A stretch of 64,000 bases of DNA from Candidatus Melainabacteria bacterium (GTDB lineage Bacteria > Cyanobacteriota > Vampirovibrionia > Gastranaerophilales > Gastranaerophilaceae): positions 54,043 through 118,042 of the forward strand of contig QHME01000004.1 of assembly GCA_003258735.1 (NCBI GenBank). Reading direction: 5' to 3'. Both the position numbers and the translations under genes were made by a program. The notes under the pieces were generated by a model. It ran no database searches and was not told the DNA's origin. It saw nothing but the letters and a program-made list of their open reading frames with translations. Shown piece by piece: positions 50,075 through 59,567 of the stretch. The first letter of the stretch is position 1; every line of letters starts with the position of its first letter.

Positions 50075-51457
50075 ATGGTAGAACAAGTAAATTTTCGTAC
50101 TCGTCAATATAATTATAACACAATTAACAGTGTAAAAAGTGCTGTTAATACTTCTGATGTTAAAAATCTTTCGGTAACTCCGACTTTTACAGCCTCTGTG
50201 CCGATAACTTCTAAAGCACCACAAGTTGCAAGTTTAAAGATGAGAACGACTTTAGATTCAAAAGAAGAGAAAAACGAATATACAACAATATTATCCCAAT
50301 TAGATAAAAACGGTAGAAAAATTGTCGATAATTTGCTAAAAACAGGAGTTTTGTTAAACTCTGACTCAAATGATCACTCTACAGTTCTTGATAATCTGTA
50401 CAAAATTGCGACAGAACCAAGGGCTGAAGGTTTGGATTCAAAAACGATGTTGAAAGATACTATTGCTGCAATTGCCTACCCTTATATAATTACCCAACAG
50501 TTTGGAGATATTCCGCCAGAATATCAACAACAAGTTGTTGCTGCAAATAATGAAAATAAAACAAATTTGATTGATATTTGGCAAGGTTCGCAAGATGTGA
50601 ATGTTGAGCATTCAGGCACATGCGTTGCTGCAAGTACTGAGTTTAAACTTGCAAAACAGCTCCCTGCAGAGTTTGCAAGATTTGCTCAAGAACTAAGTTC
50701 ACCAAAATTATCCGTAAATAAAACTATCGGATTAAATAACCTTGCAGATGAAACCTTGAATGCCATTTGGCTTTTGAATGCATTTGAGATTCCGTTTGAA
50801 ACAAATAATTTTAATACTGCGAAATTGAAATTTGCCCCTGATAAAAATGCAATTTTAAGGGCGCAAATTCAAACAACAAATAAAGACCCTTATGAAAGAA
50901 CTCCTTTGGATGTTTTGATGCAATCCACATTTATGCAAATTGGTTCACAACAATCTTATAATAGTTTGACAGATAAAAGAGCCGGTAAATTTAATCAAAA
51001 TGACAAGGGGTTGATTGAATTTGAAAAAACATTCACTGAATCTGTTGTTTTTGATAAAAATATTTTATCAGTAACTTATCAAACGGTTGATGAAAATGCA
51101 CGTTTAGTTGGTTATGAAACAGATTTGGGTACAATGAAAAAACATTTGACGACGGCACTTGATGAAGGTGAAAATGTAATCATTGGCTATACACAAACTG
51201 ATAACAATAACATTATTGTAAATGGTCATGAAATTACAATTGTTGGTTATAAAACAGATGACAAAGGAAAAGTAACATTCATCTGCAACGACACAGATGA
51301 CAATATTCCAAGGGCAATTGAGTATTCAGAAGATTATTTGTTGCCAAAAATTCACCATGCAGCATTGCCAAAACATATTGTAGAAGGTGACTTAAATATA
51401 GTTCCTAATTGGACGGAAGGTATCGATATGTACAAGCAAATGAAAGGTGCTGCATAA
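50075..51457 (+). CDS. Putative papain-like cysteine peptidase
   Basis: A 460-residue protein of no named family. The Asn/Thr/Ser-rich N-terminus (about 55 residues) has no signal peptide. Later residues are arranged like a papain-fold peptidase: SGTCVAAS with Cys183 (compare GxCWAxS), GHEITIVGY with His385 (compare HAVxxVGY), and FICNDTDD with Asn405 (compare the papain Asn). Cys-His-Asn order and spacing suggest a C1/C39-like fold; the enzymatic role is inferred. I start at ATG 50075, where the ribosome binding site is weak, rather than at 50015. It precedes a 5'-nucleotidase-type gene on the same strand by 87 bases. Confidence 0.65.
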   Translation: MVEQVNFRTRQYNYNTINSVKSAVNTSDVKNLSVTPTFTASVPITSKAPQVASLKMRTTLDSKEEKNEYTTILSQLDKNGRKIVDNLLKTGVLLNSDSNDHSTVLDNLYKIATEPRAEGLDSKTMLKDTIAAIAYPYIITQQFGDIPPEYQQQVVAANNENKTNLIDIWQGSQDVNVEHSGTCVAASTEFKLAKQLPAEFARFAQELSSPKLSVNKTIGLNNLADETLNAIWLLNAFEIPFETNNFNTAKLKFAPDKNAILRAQIQTTNKDPYERTPLDVLMQSTFMQIGSQQSYNSLTDKRAGKFNQNDKGLIEFEKTFTESVVFDKNILSVTYQTVDENARLVGYETDLGTMKKHLTTALDEGENVIIGYTQTDNNNIIVNGHEITIVGYKTDDKGKVTFICNDTDDNIPRAIEYSEDYLLPKIHHAALPKHIVEGDLNIVPNWTEGIDMYKQMKGAA

Positions 51458-51544
51458 ATACTATAAATGTAACAATGTCTTAAAACTAGGGCAAAAATAA
51501 TATTTAGAAGGTTTTATAAATTTGAAATTTAAAAAGGTAGAATT

Positions 51545-53215
51545 ATGATAAACGTACCAAACATCAACCAAACCGTAGCAGCAAATAAAGTCGAGGCGCA
51601 GCAACAAGTGTCCAAACAACTGCCTCTTGCTAATGATAATACTCCGAGAAAGGCTGAATATACGGCAACAATATATCCTGATGAAACTGTTTCTGTTTAT
51701 GGAAAAAGTAATCCGAAATTAACTCATACAAGTTGGTTTTACGTGAATGATGTTCACGGCAAAATGACCAATATGGAAAGAATTTACAATATGACAAAAG
51801 AGTTTGATGCAACTCCAGCCGCTAAAATTGCTCCTGCATTTTGGAACAAAAACACTGGTGATGTCTCAAAATTTAAAGTAGCATCCGGTGATATAATTTT
51901 GGGTGCAAACTATATTCATAACCAAGTTGCAAATAAATTTCTTGATTGGAGTGGGTTTATTGCATCTGCTCTTGGAAATCACGAACTTGACGTAGTTGAA
52001 CCGGGAAATTTGGCAAAACTTCTAAGTGATTCCAAATACAAAATGTTAGCAGCAAATGTTGATATCAAGGAAGGTTCTCCTCTTGTTGGAAAAATTCAAA
52101 AATCAATGGTTGTTGAAAAAGACGGAGAAAAGTATGGGCTTATTGGTATTGCTCCAGAAGATATGCTTGAACGTGTAAAAATGAACAATACGTTGAAAGA
52201 TTTCTCTGTAAAAAATGATGATGAAACAATTAAAATTGTTCAGGATGAAGTAAATAAACTCCAAGCTCAAGGCATAAATAAAATTATTGTACTTTCTCAC
52301 GAAGGTACGAAAAAAGACCAAAGATTGGCGCAAGAAACTTCTGGTATAGACCTTATTTTTGGGGCACATACGCATGATTTGATTGAAGGTTTGCAAGAAG
52401 GTGTAAACTTGTTTACTTCAAAATCAGGTGAGCCTGTAATTCTTACCCAAGCTGGAAAAGATGGTGAAAATGTTGGAATTTTGAATGTCGATTTTGATGA
52501 AAATGGAGTTGTGAAAAAAGCTCAAAACAACGTAATTAAAACTAAAAATTATAACAGACCGTTGTTTGTGAAAGATTCTGTAGAAGATATTATCGGCAAA
52601 CCTGAAATTATCGGCAAAGTTAAGGCGGCTGTAGCTCCACCGGAACAAAGGCTTATTGAAAATAACCCTCATGGCAATTTGATTGCGGATGCGATGAGAA
52701 ATGAACTTGGTACAGATATTGCAATTCTTAATGCCGGTAATATTCGTGGAAACTTCTCAGAAGGTACTGTTGATTCAAGATTAATTTCTGATATTACACC
52801 TTTTGAAGATAAGATGTGGATTATTGGTTTGAGTGAAAAGCAAATTGTAGATGCTATCAATGTAGGTTTAAAATCTCTGACAAAAAGCTCAAATAAACCT
52901 GGCATTTTGCTTGTTTCCGGATTGAAATACAAGGCAAATAAACAAGGTGAATTGTTAGATTTGGAATTTATTGACAAGAATAATCAAGTCCACAAAATTG
53001 ATGTGAAAAATCCTGACCCTAATAAGAAATATACAGTAGCGGCAGATGATTTCTTTGCAACAGGTGGGGACGGTTACTTAGAAAGTAACAAAAATCCTGA
53101 CTTTGTGCTCCAAAAGTTTGATATGGATAAAAACAAATTAGCTTGTGACTATATTAAAAAGATGGATCAACCAATGGAAATAAAGGATGACCACCGTATT
53201 GAAATTATGGAGTAA
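51545..53215 (+). CDS. 5'-nucleotidase-type metallophosphatase without signal peptide
   Basis: A 556-residue protein. The metallophosphatase domain has VNDVHGKM (D69, H71), LGNHELD, LSHEG and GAHTHD; the 5'-nucleotidase C-terminal domain has NLIADAMRNELGTD, NAGNIRG and ATGGDGY. This is the UshA/YfkN architecture, normally periplasmic or cell-wall-anchored. Here there is no Sec signal; instead the first 60 residues are Gln/Asn/Ala-rich (NINQTVAANKVEAQQQ). It may be cytosolic or exported by another route. AAAGGTAG precedes the ATG. Confidence 0.85.
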   Translation: MINVPNINQTVAANKVEAQQQVSKQLPLANDNTPRKAEYTATIYPDETVSVYGKSNPKLTHTSWFYVNDVHGKMTNMERIYNMTKEFDATPAAKIAPAFWNKNTGDVSKFKVASGDIILGANYIHNQVANKFLDWSGFIASALGNHELDVVEPGNLAKLLSDSKYKMLAANVDIKEGSPLVGKIQKSMVVEKDGEKYGLIGIAPEDMLERVKMNNTLKDFSVKNDDETIKIVQDEVNKLQAQGINKIIVLSHEGTKKDQRLAQETSGIDLIFGAHTHDLIEGLQEGVNLFTSKSGEPVILTQAGKDGENVGILNVDFDENGVVKKAQNNVIKTKNYNRPLFVKDSVEDIIGKPEIIGKVKAAVAPPEQRLIENNPHGNLIADAMRNELGTDIAILNAGNIRGNFSEGTVDSRLISDITPFEDKMWIIGLSEKQIVDAINVGLKSLTKSSNKPGILLVSGLKYKANKQGELLDLEFIDKNNQVHKIDVKNPDPNKKYTVAADDFFATGGDGYLESNKNPDFVLQKFDMDKNKLACDYIKKMDQPMEIKDDHRIEIME

Positions 53216-53372
53216 ATATTTAACTGACATTCCGAAACTAGTTCGGAATACTTTCAATAATCAAAATTTATCAATTATAACATTTGCTAAATTATTAATC
53301 TTTTGGCTATTGTCGTATTGTTGACCGAGATGTAGAATAACATTATAGAAAAGTCACGCTATTACATAAATT

Positions 53373-53423
53373 TTACTTCACTTTTTTAACTACTTTTTTG
53401 AAATATTCGGCATCGCTTTTGGT
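53373..53423 (-). pseudogene. Pilin-tail remnant in a 308-base gene-free stretch
   Basis: The interval 53216-53523 holds no gene. On the minus strand 53373-53423 reads TKSDAEYFKKVVKKVK and a stop, with a stop also just upstream; it matches the end of the pilin-like remnant at 14392 (SDSDYFKKVVKMIK). A hairpin ATTCCGAA/TTCGGAAT (53229-53249) behind the 5'-nucleotidase gene is a weak terminator. Confidence 0.5.
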
Positions 53424-53523
53424 TTAACAGTTATTCTATTTGTAAACTTTTTGTCAAATAATGACAATTATTTTGGTTCATCTGTTTTATAATGAGTATT
53501 GTAGAATATAGTAGGAAATTTTT

Positions 53524-55215
53524 ATGAAAATCAATAGCATTACCCCTCAAGTTCTTAATCAGAACTATAAAGTAAATTTGAACTCTCAACAACAATCCAG
53601 AACTGAACAAAGTGGTGTATCTTCTCCATTACAGGCAGTTAGAGCAAATCAATATATGGGATATCTGCCCAATTTTACAGGTGGGTACAGTTTGAATCTT
53701 GCGCAAACAATTGAAAATTTGGATAAACTTGCCGCAAAACATTCTGACCTTTATCCGAAAAATGTTAGAGAGTGGGCAGGCATGATTCTTGAAGAAGGGA
53801 ATAAAGGTAAAGAAACTTTGATTGGGGTTCATAAAAGACTATATGCAAGTATCAAAGATTGTTTTTCATTAGAAGAATTGAAAGCCAAATTTCCGGAATT
53901 TAAAGATGTAAAATCTGCAAAAGATGTGGATTATAAAGAAGGTTCTTTTCTTGATGATATTCAAAAAGGTAAAGTTGAATTTTTTAATCCTGAAGAGGAT
54001 TTGTCTTTACAGTTAATAAAATTGTACTGGGGCGAAGGTTTTTCTCTAAATGATTTGAGAGCCTACGCAGGTGGTCATGAATTGAACCACATTATGAATA
54101 AATTAAACATTCCAAAAGTGAATAAAAGTTACGGACAAGTTTTAAAACTTTCTGACCCTAAATATAATGAACGTTTGACCTCACAAATGAAAGCAAAACG
54201 TCTTGAAACTCTTGATAGAAAAGCTCAAAGAGAAGGCGGAGAACCAGTTTATATCAAGCGTGGACCATTGTCAGCAGAACATAGACAACATATTTCAGAA
54301 GGGTTGCAAAAATATTATCGTGAAAATCCTGATCGAATTTTTGAAATGTCAGAACGTCAAAAACAGTTCTACGAAGATAATCCTGAACAAAAAGAGATTC
54401 TTCATAGAGTAATGATTCGTGCTTGGAGCATTTTTGGTGCAGACCATATTAAGAAGGCCTTGTCAAAATTTATGAAAGGTAAAGGTTTTAAAGATTTCTC
54501 TACAGAGGAATTAAATTCTCCAGAGCGTATTTCAAAAGAAAAATCCCAAGCGATGAAGAAGTTTTGGGCAATGAACGAATGGGCTAAAAAGTCTTTCTCA
54601 AAAAATATGGAACATGCTTGGAAATCCATAAAAAAAGAACAAGATATGTACTATATTGTAGATTTGACTCCAAATTTATTTAAGAAAAGATTTTTTGCTT
54701 GGTGTGAGAAAAACGGAATTGATACCACGAATTTAAGTTTTGATGAATTTAAATATTATCCGCACAAACCTGAACAAAATAAGTTGGATTCTTCTTTAAT
54801 TAACAAATATGTTCCAAAATTCATTGATGCACAATCAGGTGATGAGAGCCAAAAAATGGCAAATACATACTTTTTGTCATTGTTAAGATTTAGAAGAACA
54901 TTAGATAAACTTGACCCATCAAAAATGAATAAAGATTCTCTTGCTGCTATAGAAAAAGCCAAAGCGCAAATTGAGCTAGGGCTGTATGAAGGTTTGACTC
55001 CAAATACTTATGGACAAGCAAGATTCAAGAAATTGGGTGCTCTTGAAGCCCAGTTTATTTATAATAGGGTGCTTAATATGCTGATGAATGTTCACGAAAA
55101 CAAGCTAATTAAAAATCTGAACGAAGAATTAAACAATGCTTATGTGACATTAGATAAAAGGGGAAGTGCTGCGATGGCAATTGACCCAATTACTCTAAAA
55201 ATACATGATGTCTAA
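53524..55215 (+). CDS. Unknown protein with NUMOD3-like repeats and FTGG motif
   Basis: A 563-residue protein. The N-terminus is Asn/Gln/Ser-rich (KINSITPQVLNQNYKVNLNS) and leads to LPNFTGGYSLN (residues 49-59). A helical domain (about 60-180) is followed by a stretch near 247-300 resembling NUMOD3 units: GPLSAEHRQHISEGLQKYY, RENPD, MSERQKQFYEDNPEQKE. NUMOD3 motifs are DNA-binding pieces of homing endonucleases, but no nuclease core (HNH or GIY-YIG) is visible. The C-terminal 200 residues are helical and unknown. AGGAAA precedes the start. It is a lineage-type protein of unknown role. Confidence 0.65.
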   Translation: MKINSITPQVLNQNYKVNLNSQQQSRTEQSGVSSPLQAVRANQYMGYLPNFTGGYSLNLAQTIENLDKLAAKHSDLYPKNVREWAGMILEEGNKGKETLIGVHKRLYASIKDCFSLEELKAKFPEFKDVKSAKDVDYKEGSFLDDIQKGKVEFFNPEEDLSLQLIKLYWGEGFSLNDLRAYAGGHELNHIMNKLNIPKVNKSYGQVLKLSDPKYNERLTSQMKAKRLETLDRKAQREGGEPVYIKRGPLSAEHRQHISEGLQKYYRENPDRIFEMSERQKQFYEDNPEQKEILHRVMIRAWSIFGADHIKKALSKFMKGKGFKDFSTEELNSPERISKEKSQAMKKFWAMNEWAKKSFSKNMEHAWKSIKKEQDMYYIVDLTPNLFKKRFFAWCEKNGIDTTNLSFDEFKYYPHKPEQNKLDSSLINKYVPKFIDAQSGDESQKMANTYFLSLLRFRRTLDKLDPSKMNKDSLAAIEKAKAQIELGLYEGLTPNTYGQARFKKLGALEAQFIYNRVLNMLMNVHENKLIKNLNEELNNAYVTLDKRGSAAMAIDPITLKIHDV

Positions 55216-55303
55216 GTTTGATATTAAAATAATATAAAGGATTTTCCAAATCACAGCCTTTGTACTATAATTGACATACGTACAGTAAGAAAGAGGGAAA
55301 ATC

Positions 55304-56107
55304 ATGATAGATAAAACTGCAATAATTCATCCTTCCGCACAAATTGCTGAGGATGCAATTATCGGACCATACGTTGTTATTGGCGAAGGTGTAAAAATTG
55401 GAAGTGGCACAAGAGTAATTTCTAATGCTCATATTGAACACGCAGAAATTGGTAAAAATTGTACAATTTCACCATTTGCAACTATCGGTTCAGAACCACA
55501 AGATTTGGGCTACAAAGGTGAAGACACAAAAGTTGTAATCGGTGATGAAACTATCATTAAAGAAAATGTAACTATTCACAGAGGTGCAGCTTGCGGAGAT
55601 TTTACAACAAGAATCGGTAATAAATGTTTATTAATGGTTGGCTCTCATGTTGCTCACAACTGTGTATTGGCAGACCAAGTAATTTTGGCTAACCTTGTTA
55701 CCTTAGGTGGTCACGTACATGTTGGTTTTGGTGCATTTGTTGGTGGAATGAGTGTATTCCATCAAAATATTAGAATTGGTGATATGGCTATTATTAGTGG
55801 ATTCTCAGCATCTCGTCAAGATATTTTACCATACTCTAAAGGAGAAGGCAGACCTCCAGTTCCGCGTGGAATCAACGTAATTGCATTGAAAAGAAGAGGT
55901 GTTCCTCTTGAAATCAGAACTGCTACTAATGAAGCTTTCAAATTATTAATTTCACCAGAGTACAATACATCTCAAGCTATTGAAAAAATTAAGGCTGAAA
56001 TTCCAATGAATGAATATATTGAAAAAATGATTGAATTTATTCAATCTTCAAAACGTGGAGTGTTATTAAAATCACACAAGTCAGGACACGAGTCATTGGA
56101 AGACTAA
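55304..56107 (+). CDS. lpxA: UDP-N-acetylglucosamine acyltransferase
   Basis: A 267-residue LpxA of usual length. It has left-handed beta-helix hexapeptide repeats (IIGPYVVIGEGVKIG onward), the catalytic His in GSHVAHNCVL, and the C-terminal helical domain. It attaches the first acyl chain to UDP-GlcNAc in lipid A synthesis, which shows the organism makes LPS-type lipid A and has an outer membrane. Other lpx genes are not next to it. A GAGGG site precedes the start. Confidence 0.96.
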   Translation: MIDKTAIIHPSAQIAEDAIIGPYVVIGEGVKIGSGTRVISNAHIEHAEIGKNCTISPFATIGSEPQDLGYKGEDTKVVIGDETIIKENVTIHRGAACGDFTTRIGNKCLLMVGSHVAHNCVLADQVILANLVTLGGHVHVGFGAFVGGMSVFHQNIRIGDMAIISGFSASRQDILPYSKGEGRPPVPRGINVIALKRRGVPLEIRTATNEAFKLLISPEYNTSQAIEKIKAEIPMNEYIEKMIEFIQSSKRGVLLKSHKSGHESLED

Positions 56108-56129
56108 TAGATTAAAATATCTAAAGAAG

Positions 56130-56164
56130 GAACAGCGCGGTGAGTTTAATTCACCGCGCTGTTC
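56130..56164 (+). terminator. Terminator of lpxA
   Basis: A perfect 14-bp stem GAACAGCGCGGTGA/TCACCGCGCTGTTC with a GTTTAAT loop; the T-tail is weak (TATTAT). Confidence 0.75.
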
Positions 56165-56273
56165 TATTATCCTTTCAGAATAACATAGACTAATTGTTTT
56201 ACCTCTCAAAATAGGCGAGACCAAAATTTTATCCGATAGAAACAGGAAAAACTACAATTTTGAGTGATTGTAC

Positions 56274-56300
56274 AAAAAAATCCGAAAATCTTCGGATTTT
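56274..56300 (-). terminator. Terminator of the small XRE gene
   Basis: On the minus strand AAATCCGAA-gatt-TTCGGATTT is followed by seven T. It overlaps the stop codon of the gene at 56300-56518. Confidence 0.8.
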
Positions 56301-56518
56301 CATTCTATAGTAACAAGTTTTGCAAGCGTCGTACCTAGTGCCTGCGCAAGCTTAATAAGCGTCTTTATTGTTATATTTTGTTTGCCTGACTCTACCCTTC
56401 CAATATATTTTTCGTGCACATCAATCATTTCTGCAAGCTGAAACTGCGTCAACCCCCTCTGCAATCTCGTTACTTTTATATTAAATGCAACCTTTTTAAT
56501 AATTTCTTTTTCGTCCAT
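56300..56518 (-). CDS. Small XRE-family HTH regulator (72 aa)
   Basis: A 72-residue protein that is essentially one XRE helix-turn-helix (FNIKVTRLQRGLTQFQLAEM, then HEKYIGRVESGKQNITIKTL and LAQALGTTLAKLV). There is no Shine-Dalgarno sequence; CATAAT ends about eight bases before the ATG, so it may be leaderless. Target unknown. It stands alone between lpxA and the decarboxylase gene. Confidence 0.88.
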   Translation of the reverse strand: MDEKEIIKKVAFNIKVTRLQRGLTQFQLAEMIDVHEKYIGRVESGKQNITIKTLIKLAQALGTTLAKLVTIE

Positions 56519-56663
56519 ATTTTTATATTATGCTTAATTAAAGTATCTTTATAATAATATATAAATATCTAAATGTAGTATTATATATTGTTATATGAAG
56601 TTAATATTATCATACTTTTCTTCGTTATTATATTGAACTGATATTCGTGTTAAGCTAAACAAA

Positions 56664-58088
56664 CTACTTTAAAACTTCAATAACATCATAATCTGTCAAA
56701 TATGGCAAATGTTCTTCTGTTATCAATTCTCCAGGTAGTAGAATAGAAATTCCAGGAGGACATTCTGCAACAACTTCACCAGATAATCTGCCTACAGCTT
56801 GCTCTTTTGGAATAATTTCTTTTTCCGAAAAATACGCATCACGCAAACTTTTTTTGATAATTGGAGTAAGCATTGGCATGTGTTTTTTGTTTTCTAAGTA
56901 ATAAATATCTTTATAATTATGTGTATCAATTTTATGTAAACATTGAGCCAAGTATTCAAAATCAGAACGTTTGTTTCCTATATTAGAAAGCACCAACAAA
57001 CCTTCATCAGAGGCACTTTCGACTTCAATACCGAAATCAATTTCTAAAATTGATTCTAGGCGTTTGCCTGACAATCCATCTGCCTTTATAAATATTTTAG
57101 TAACATCAGTTTTATATCCAAAACCTGATTTTAAGTGATGAATAGATTCCATTTTGTCAATTTCGGAACGCAAAAATTTAGCATTTGCGATTGCTTTAGA
57201 TAATTGTTTTTGTCCTCTTTCACTTTGTAGGTTGGCTCTTGCCGCATCTAAACTACCTAAAAGCATTAATGATGGGCTTGTTGTATGTAATAGCATCAAC
57301 GCACGCTCAACATCTTCCACACAAATTTTAGAATTTTCGCTGACATGCAACATTGAAGATTGGCTCATGCTACCACCTGTTTTGTGAAGCGAATGTACAA
57401 CAATATCAGCCCCCAATTTCAAAGAACTTGTAGGAAGTTTATCATTAAAATTCCATAAACAACCGTGAGCCTCATCAACAATTAACGGAACATCAAACTT
57501 CTTGCAAATTTTTGCAATAGATTCAATGTCAGAAACAACCCCTTCATAAGTAGGATTTGTAATCCAAACCGCAGATACATCGTCATTATTTTCAAGCAGA
57601 GTTTCTACATCCTTTGCTTCAATATTTCCCCACAATCCCCAGTCACTTAACTTTTCAGGAACAATCCATAACGGCTCAGCACCTGAAATGATTAAGCCTG
57701 TCAAAATTGAGCGATGACAATTTCTATTTACAATAACTTTTTGACCTTTTCGAGTTAAACCCATTGCAATTGCAAGATTTCCGATAGTTGAACCATTAAT
57801 CAAAAAGAAGGTTCGTTTTGCGCCGAAAGCTTTTGCTGCGAGTTCTTCAGCCTCTTTAATAGGACCTGTTGCAGGAGTCAATGTGCCCAAATTGTCAAAC
57901 TCATCTGTTGTATCAACCATAAGAGCTTTTTTACCAACTAAACGTCTAAATTCAGGCAAAGTTCCAAAACCTTTGGTGTGTCCAGGAATATGAAATTGAT
58001 AAGTCGGATGATTGTATGCTGTTTTTAGGGCTTCTACAATTGGGGCTTTTATCTTTGTTTGTTTATTATTTTTAACTTTATTCGGCAT
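56664..58088 (-). CDS. Orn/Lys/Arg decarboxylase family protein (PLP)
   Basis: A 474-residue PLP enzyme of the short, SpeA/Cad-like class found in Gram-positives and Cyanobacteria. Pattern: YQFHIPGHTKGFGTLPEF, FFLINGSTIGNLA, VDEAHGC, and the PLP lysine in VHSLHKTGGSMSQS. The C-terminal domain contains GEVVAECPPGISILLPGE. It makes a polyamine precursor (agmatine, cadaverine or putrescine); which amino acid is used cannot be told. TATATT ends six bases before the ATG with no ribosome binding site, so the mRNA may be leaderless. Confidence 0.92.
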   Translation of the reverse strand: MPNKVKNNKQTKIKAPIVEALKTAYNHPTYQFHIPGHTKGFGTLPEFRRLVGKKALMVDTTDEFDNLGTLTPATGPIKEAEELAAKAFGAKRTFFLINGSTIGNLAIAMGLTRKGQKVIVNRNCHRSILTGLIISGAEPLWIVPEKLSDWGLWGNIEAKDVETLLENNDDVSAVWITNPTYEGVVSDIESIAKICKKFDVPLIVDEAHGCLWNFNDKLPTSSLKLGADIVVHSLHKTGGSMSQSSMLHVSENSKICVEDVERALMLLHTTSPSLMLLGSLDAARANLQSERGQKQLSKAIANAKFLRSEIDKMESIHHLKSGFGYKTDVTKIFIKADGLSGKRLESILEIDFGIEVESASDEGLLVLSNIGNKRSDFEYLAQCLHKIDTHNYKDIYYLENKKHMPMLTPIIKKSLRDAYFSEKEIIPKEQAVGRLSGEVVAECPPGISILLPGELITEEHLPYLTDYDVIEVLK

Positions 58089-58094
58089 AATTAA

Positions 58095-58100
58095 AATATA
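58095..58100 (-). promoter_or_regulatory. -10 element of the decarboxylase gene
   Basis: TATATT on the minus strand, ending six bases before the ATG at 58088. Confidence 0.4.
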
Positions 58101-58130
58101 CTACAAAAACTTTTAAATCTGTAAGAAATA

Positions 58131-58139
58131 TGTTATAAT
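58131..58139 (+). promoter_or_regulatory. Extended -10 element of the porin-like gene
   Basis: TGTTATAAT, ending ten bases before the ATG at 58150; no ribosome binding site. Confidence 0.5.
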
Positions 58140-58149
58140 CTTTACACAG

Positions 58150-59526
58150 ATGAAAAGACTTTTGTATCTAGTATTATTTTTGGCATTTTGCATTATCCCA
58201 ACCACAAACTCATGCATTGCTGATGACATAACAGATGATATAGCTGATGAATTGTTGGAAACTTCTCAGCAGGACGAAATTGTTCTAAATTTGGAAGATT
58301 CTGAAAAGCTTGCATATTCTTCAATTGTTCCAAGTGCAGTAGCCATCCAACACGAATATTCAAAAGAATTACCAAAAGAAAAATTCAAAAAGAAACTATT
58401 TAAATTAAGTTCAACCATGAAAGATAACGAAGATAATGACAATGATGTTATGGACAACGCCGAATTGGATTTTGAAATTTTTAGAATTTTTGATGAAAAT
58501 AAAGAAATTAGTGAAGACACCCTTGTGGGAAAAATTGTTCATAGCAAAATTCGCAGAACAGATGTTCCATCATATTTATTAAAAGATGATTTAACCTTTG
58601 AATATGAAAATGGACCTATTAGCAAAATTCAAGCCTTTGGAACTTATCGTGGCTCATTGAGCAGTATTTGGGCGTCAAGTGATTATTCAACAGAGTATGA
58701 CACAAATGCAATGCAACTTGGTGTTTACGGTTCATTTCGCAAACCTAATAACAAGTTTAAAATTTCGACTAATCCGATACCAAAGCGCGGTCAGAATTAC
58801 TTGGACGGATTTATTTCGGATTTTTATTATCTGAATACGAGTGTTCCAAACCATCAAATTATCGTTGGACGCTCAAGAGTTATGACAGGTTTTGAAGGCG
58901 GTACTTCACCATATACATTACCGTTTGTTGCTCGTTCTCAAATTGCTAGGAATTTTGGGAATGCTCGTTCTTTGTCTGCAAAAATTATCGGAAACTACCA
59001 ATATGTTGACTACAACTTTTCAGTTGGAAGTTCCGGCAGGTTTATCACAAGTGGAGTGCCAGGAACTGAATTTAATGGTTGGGTAAACGTAAAACCATTT
59101 GGAAATAAGCGTAATAAATATGGTAAACTCACTATTGGAGGAGGTTTCAATGGCGGTCACAACCAAATTGATTATTCTGTTGCAAGTGGTTATATCGGTT
59201 ATAATCACAAACAACTTTGGTCAACATTTGAGGCTGCCATTGCAGATGGCTATAACGGTTCAAGAGGTGTTAGCGCAAACAAAGCTTGTGGTTGGGCTGC
59301 AACAGTTGGATGGAAATTCAATCCGCATCTTCAATTGATTGGCAGAATTGACCAATTTGACCCAGATAGAAATGTTTCCAACAATTTGCAACGCGAATAT
59401 ACAATAGGGGTCAACTGGTTTATTCGTGGTCAGGCACTCAAAGTTATGCTAAACTATGTTTTTTGTGACAGTCAAAATCGACCAGATAGCCACAAGGTTA
59501 TCCTCGCCACCCAGATTATTTTGTAA
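58150..59526 (+). CDS. Outer-membrane porin-like beta-barrel protein
   Basis: A 458-residue exported protein with a signal peptide (LLYLVLFLAFCIIPTTNSCI, ending A-DD). An acidic N-terminal segment (residues 24-120) leads into a region of alternating strands (about 150-458), with YNGSRGVSANKACGWAATVG and a last strand HKVILATQIIL. It resembles porins of the OprO/OprP or carbohydrate-porin type by pattern only; no family can be fixed. It probably forms a 14-18-strand outer-membrane channel. A TATAAT ends ten bases before the ATG. Confidence 0.75.
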   Translation: MKRLLYLVLFLAFCIIPTTNSCIADDITDDIADELLETSQQDEIVLNLEDSEKLAYSSIVPSAVAIQHEYSKELPKEKFKKKLFKLSSTMKDNEDNDNDVMDNAELDFEIFRIFDENKEISEDTLVGKIVHSKIRRTDVPSYLLKDDLTFEYENGPISKIQAFGTYRGSLSSIWASSDYSTEYDTNAMQLGVYGSFRKPNNKFKISTNPIPKRGQNYLDGFISDFYYLNTSVPNHQIIVGRSRVMTGFEGGTSPYTLPFVARSQIARNFGNARSLSAKIIGNYQYVDYNFSVGSSGRFITSGVPGTEFNGWVNVKPFGNKRNKYGKLTIGGGFNGGHNQIDYSVASGYIGYNHKQLWSTFEAAIADGYNGSRGVSANKACGWAATVGWKFNPHLQLIGRIDQFDPDRNVSNNLQREYTIGVNWFIRGQALKVMLNYVFCDSQNRPDSHKVILATQIIL

Positions 59527-59567
59527 GGAAGATGGGGTATATTTTGTTGCTATGCCGACATGTCCCC

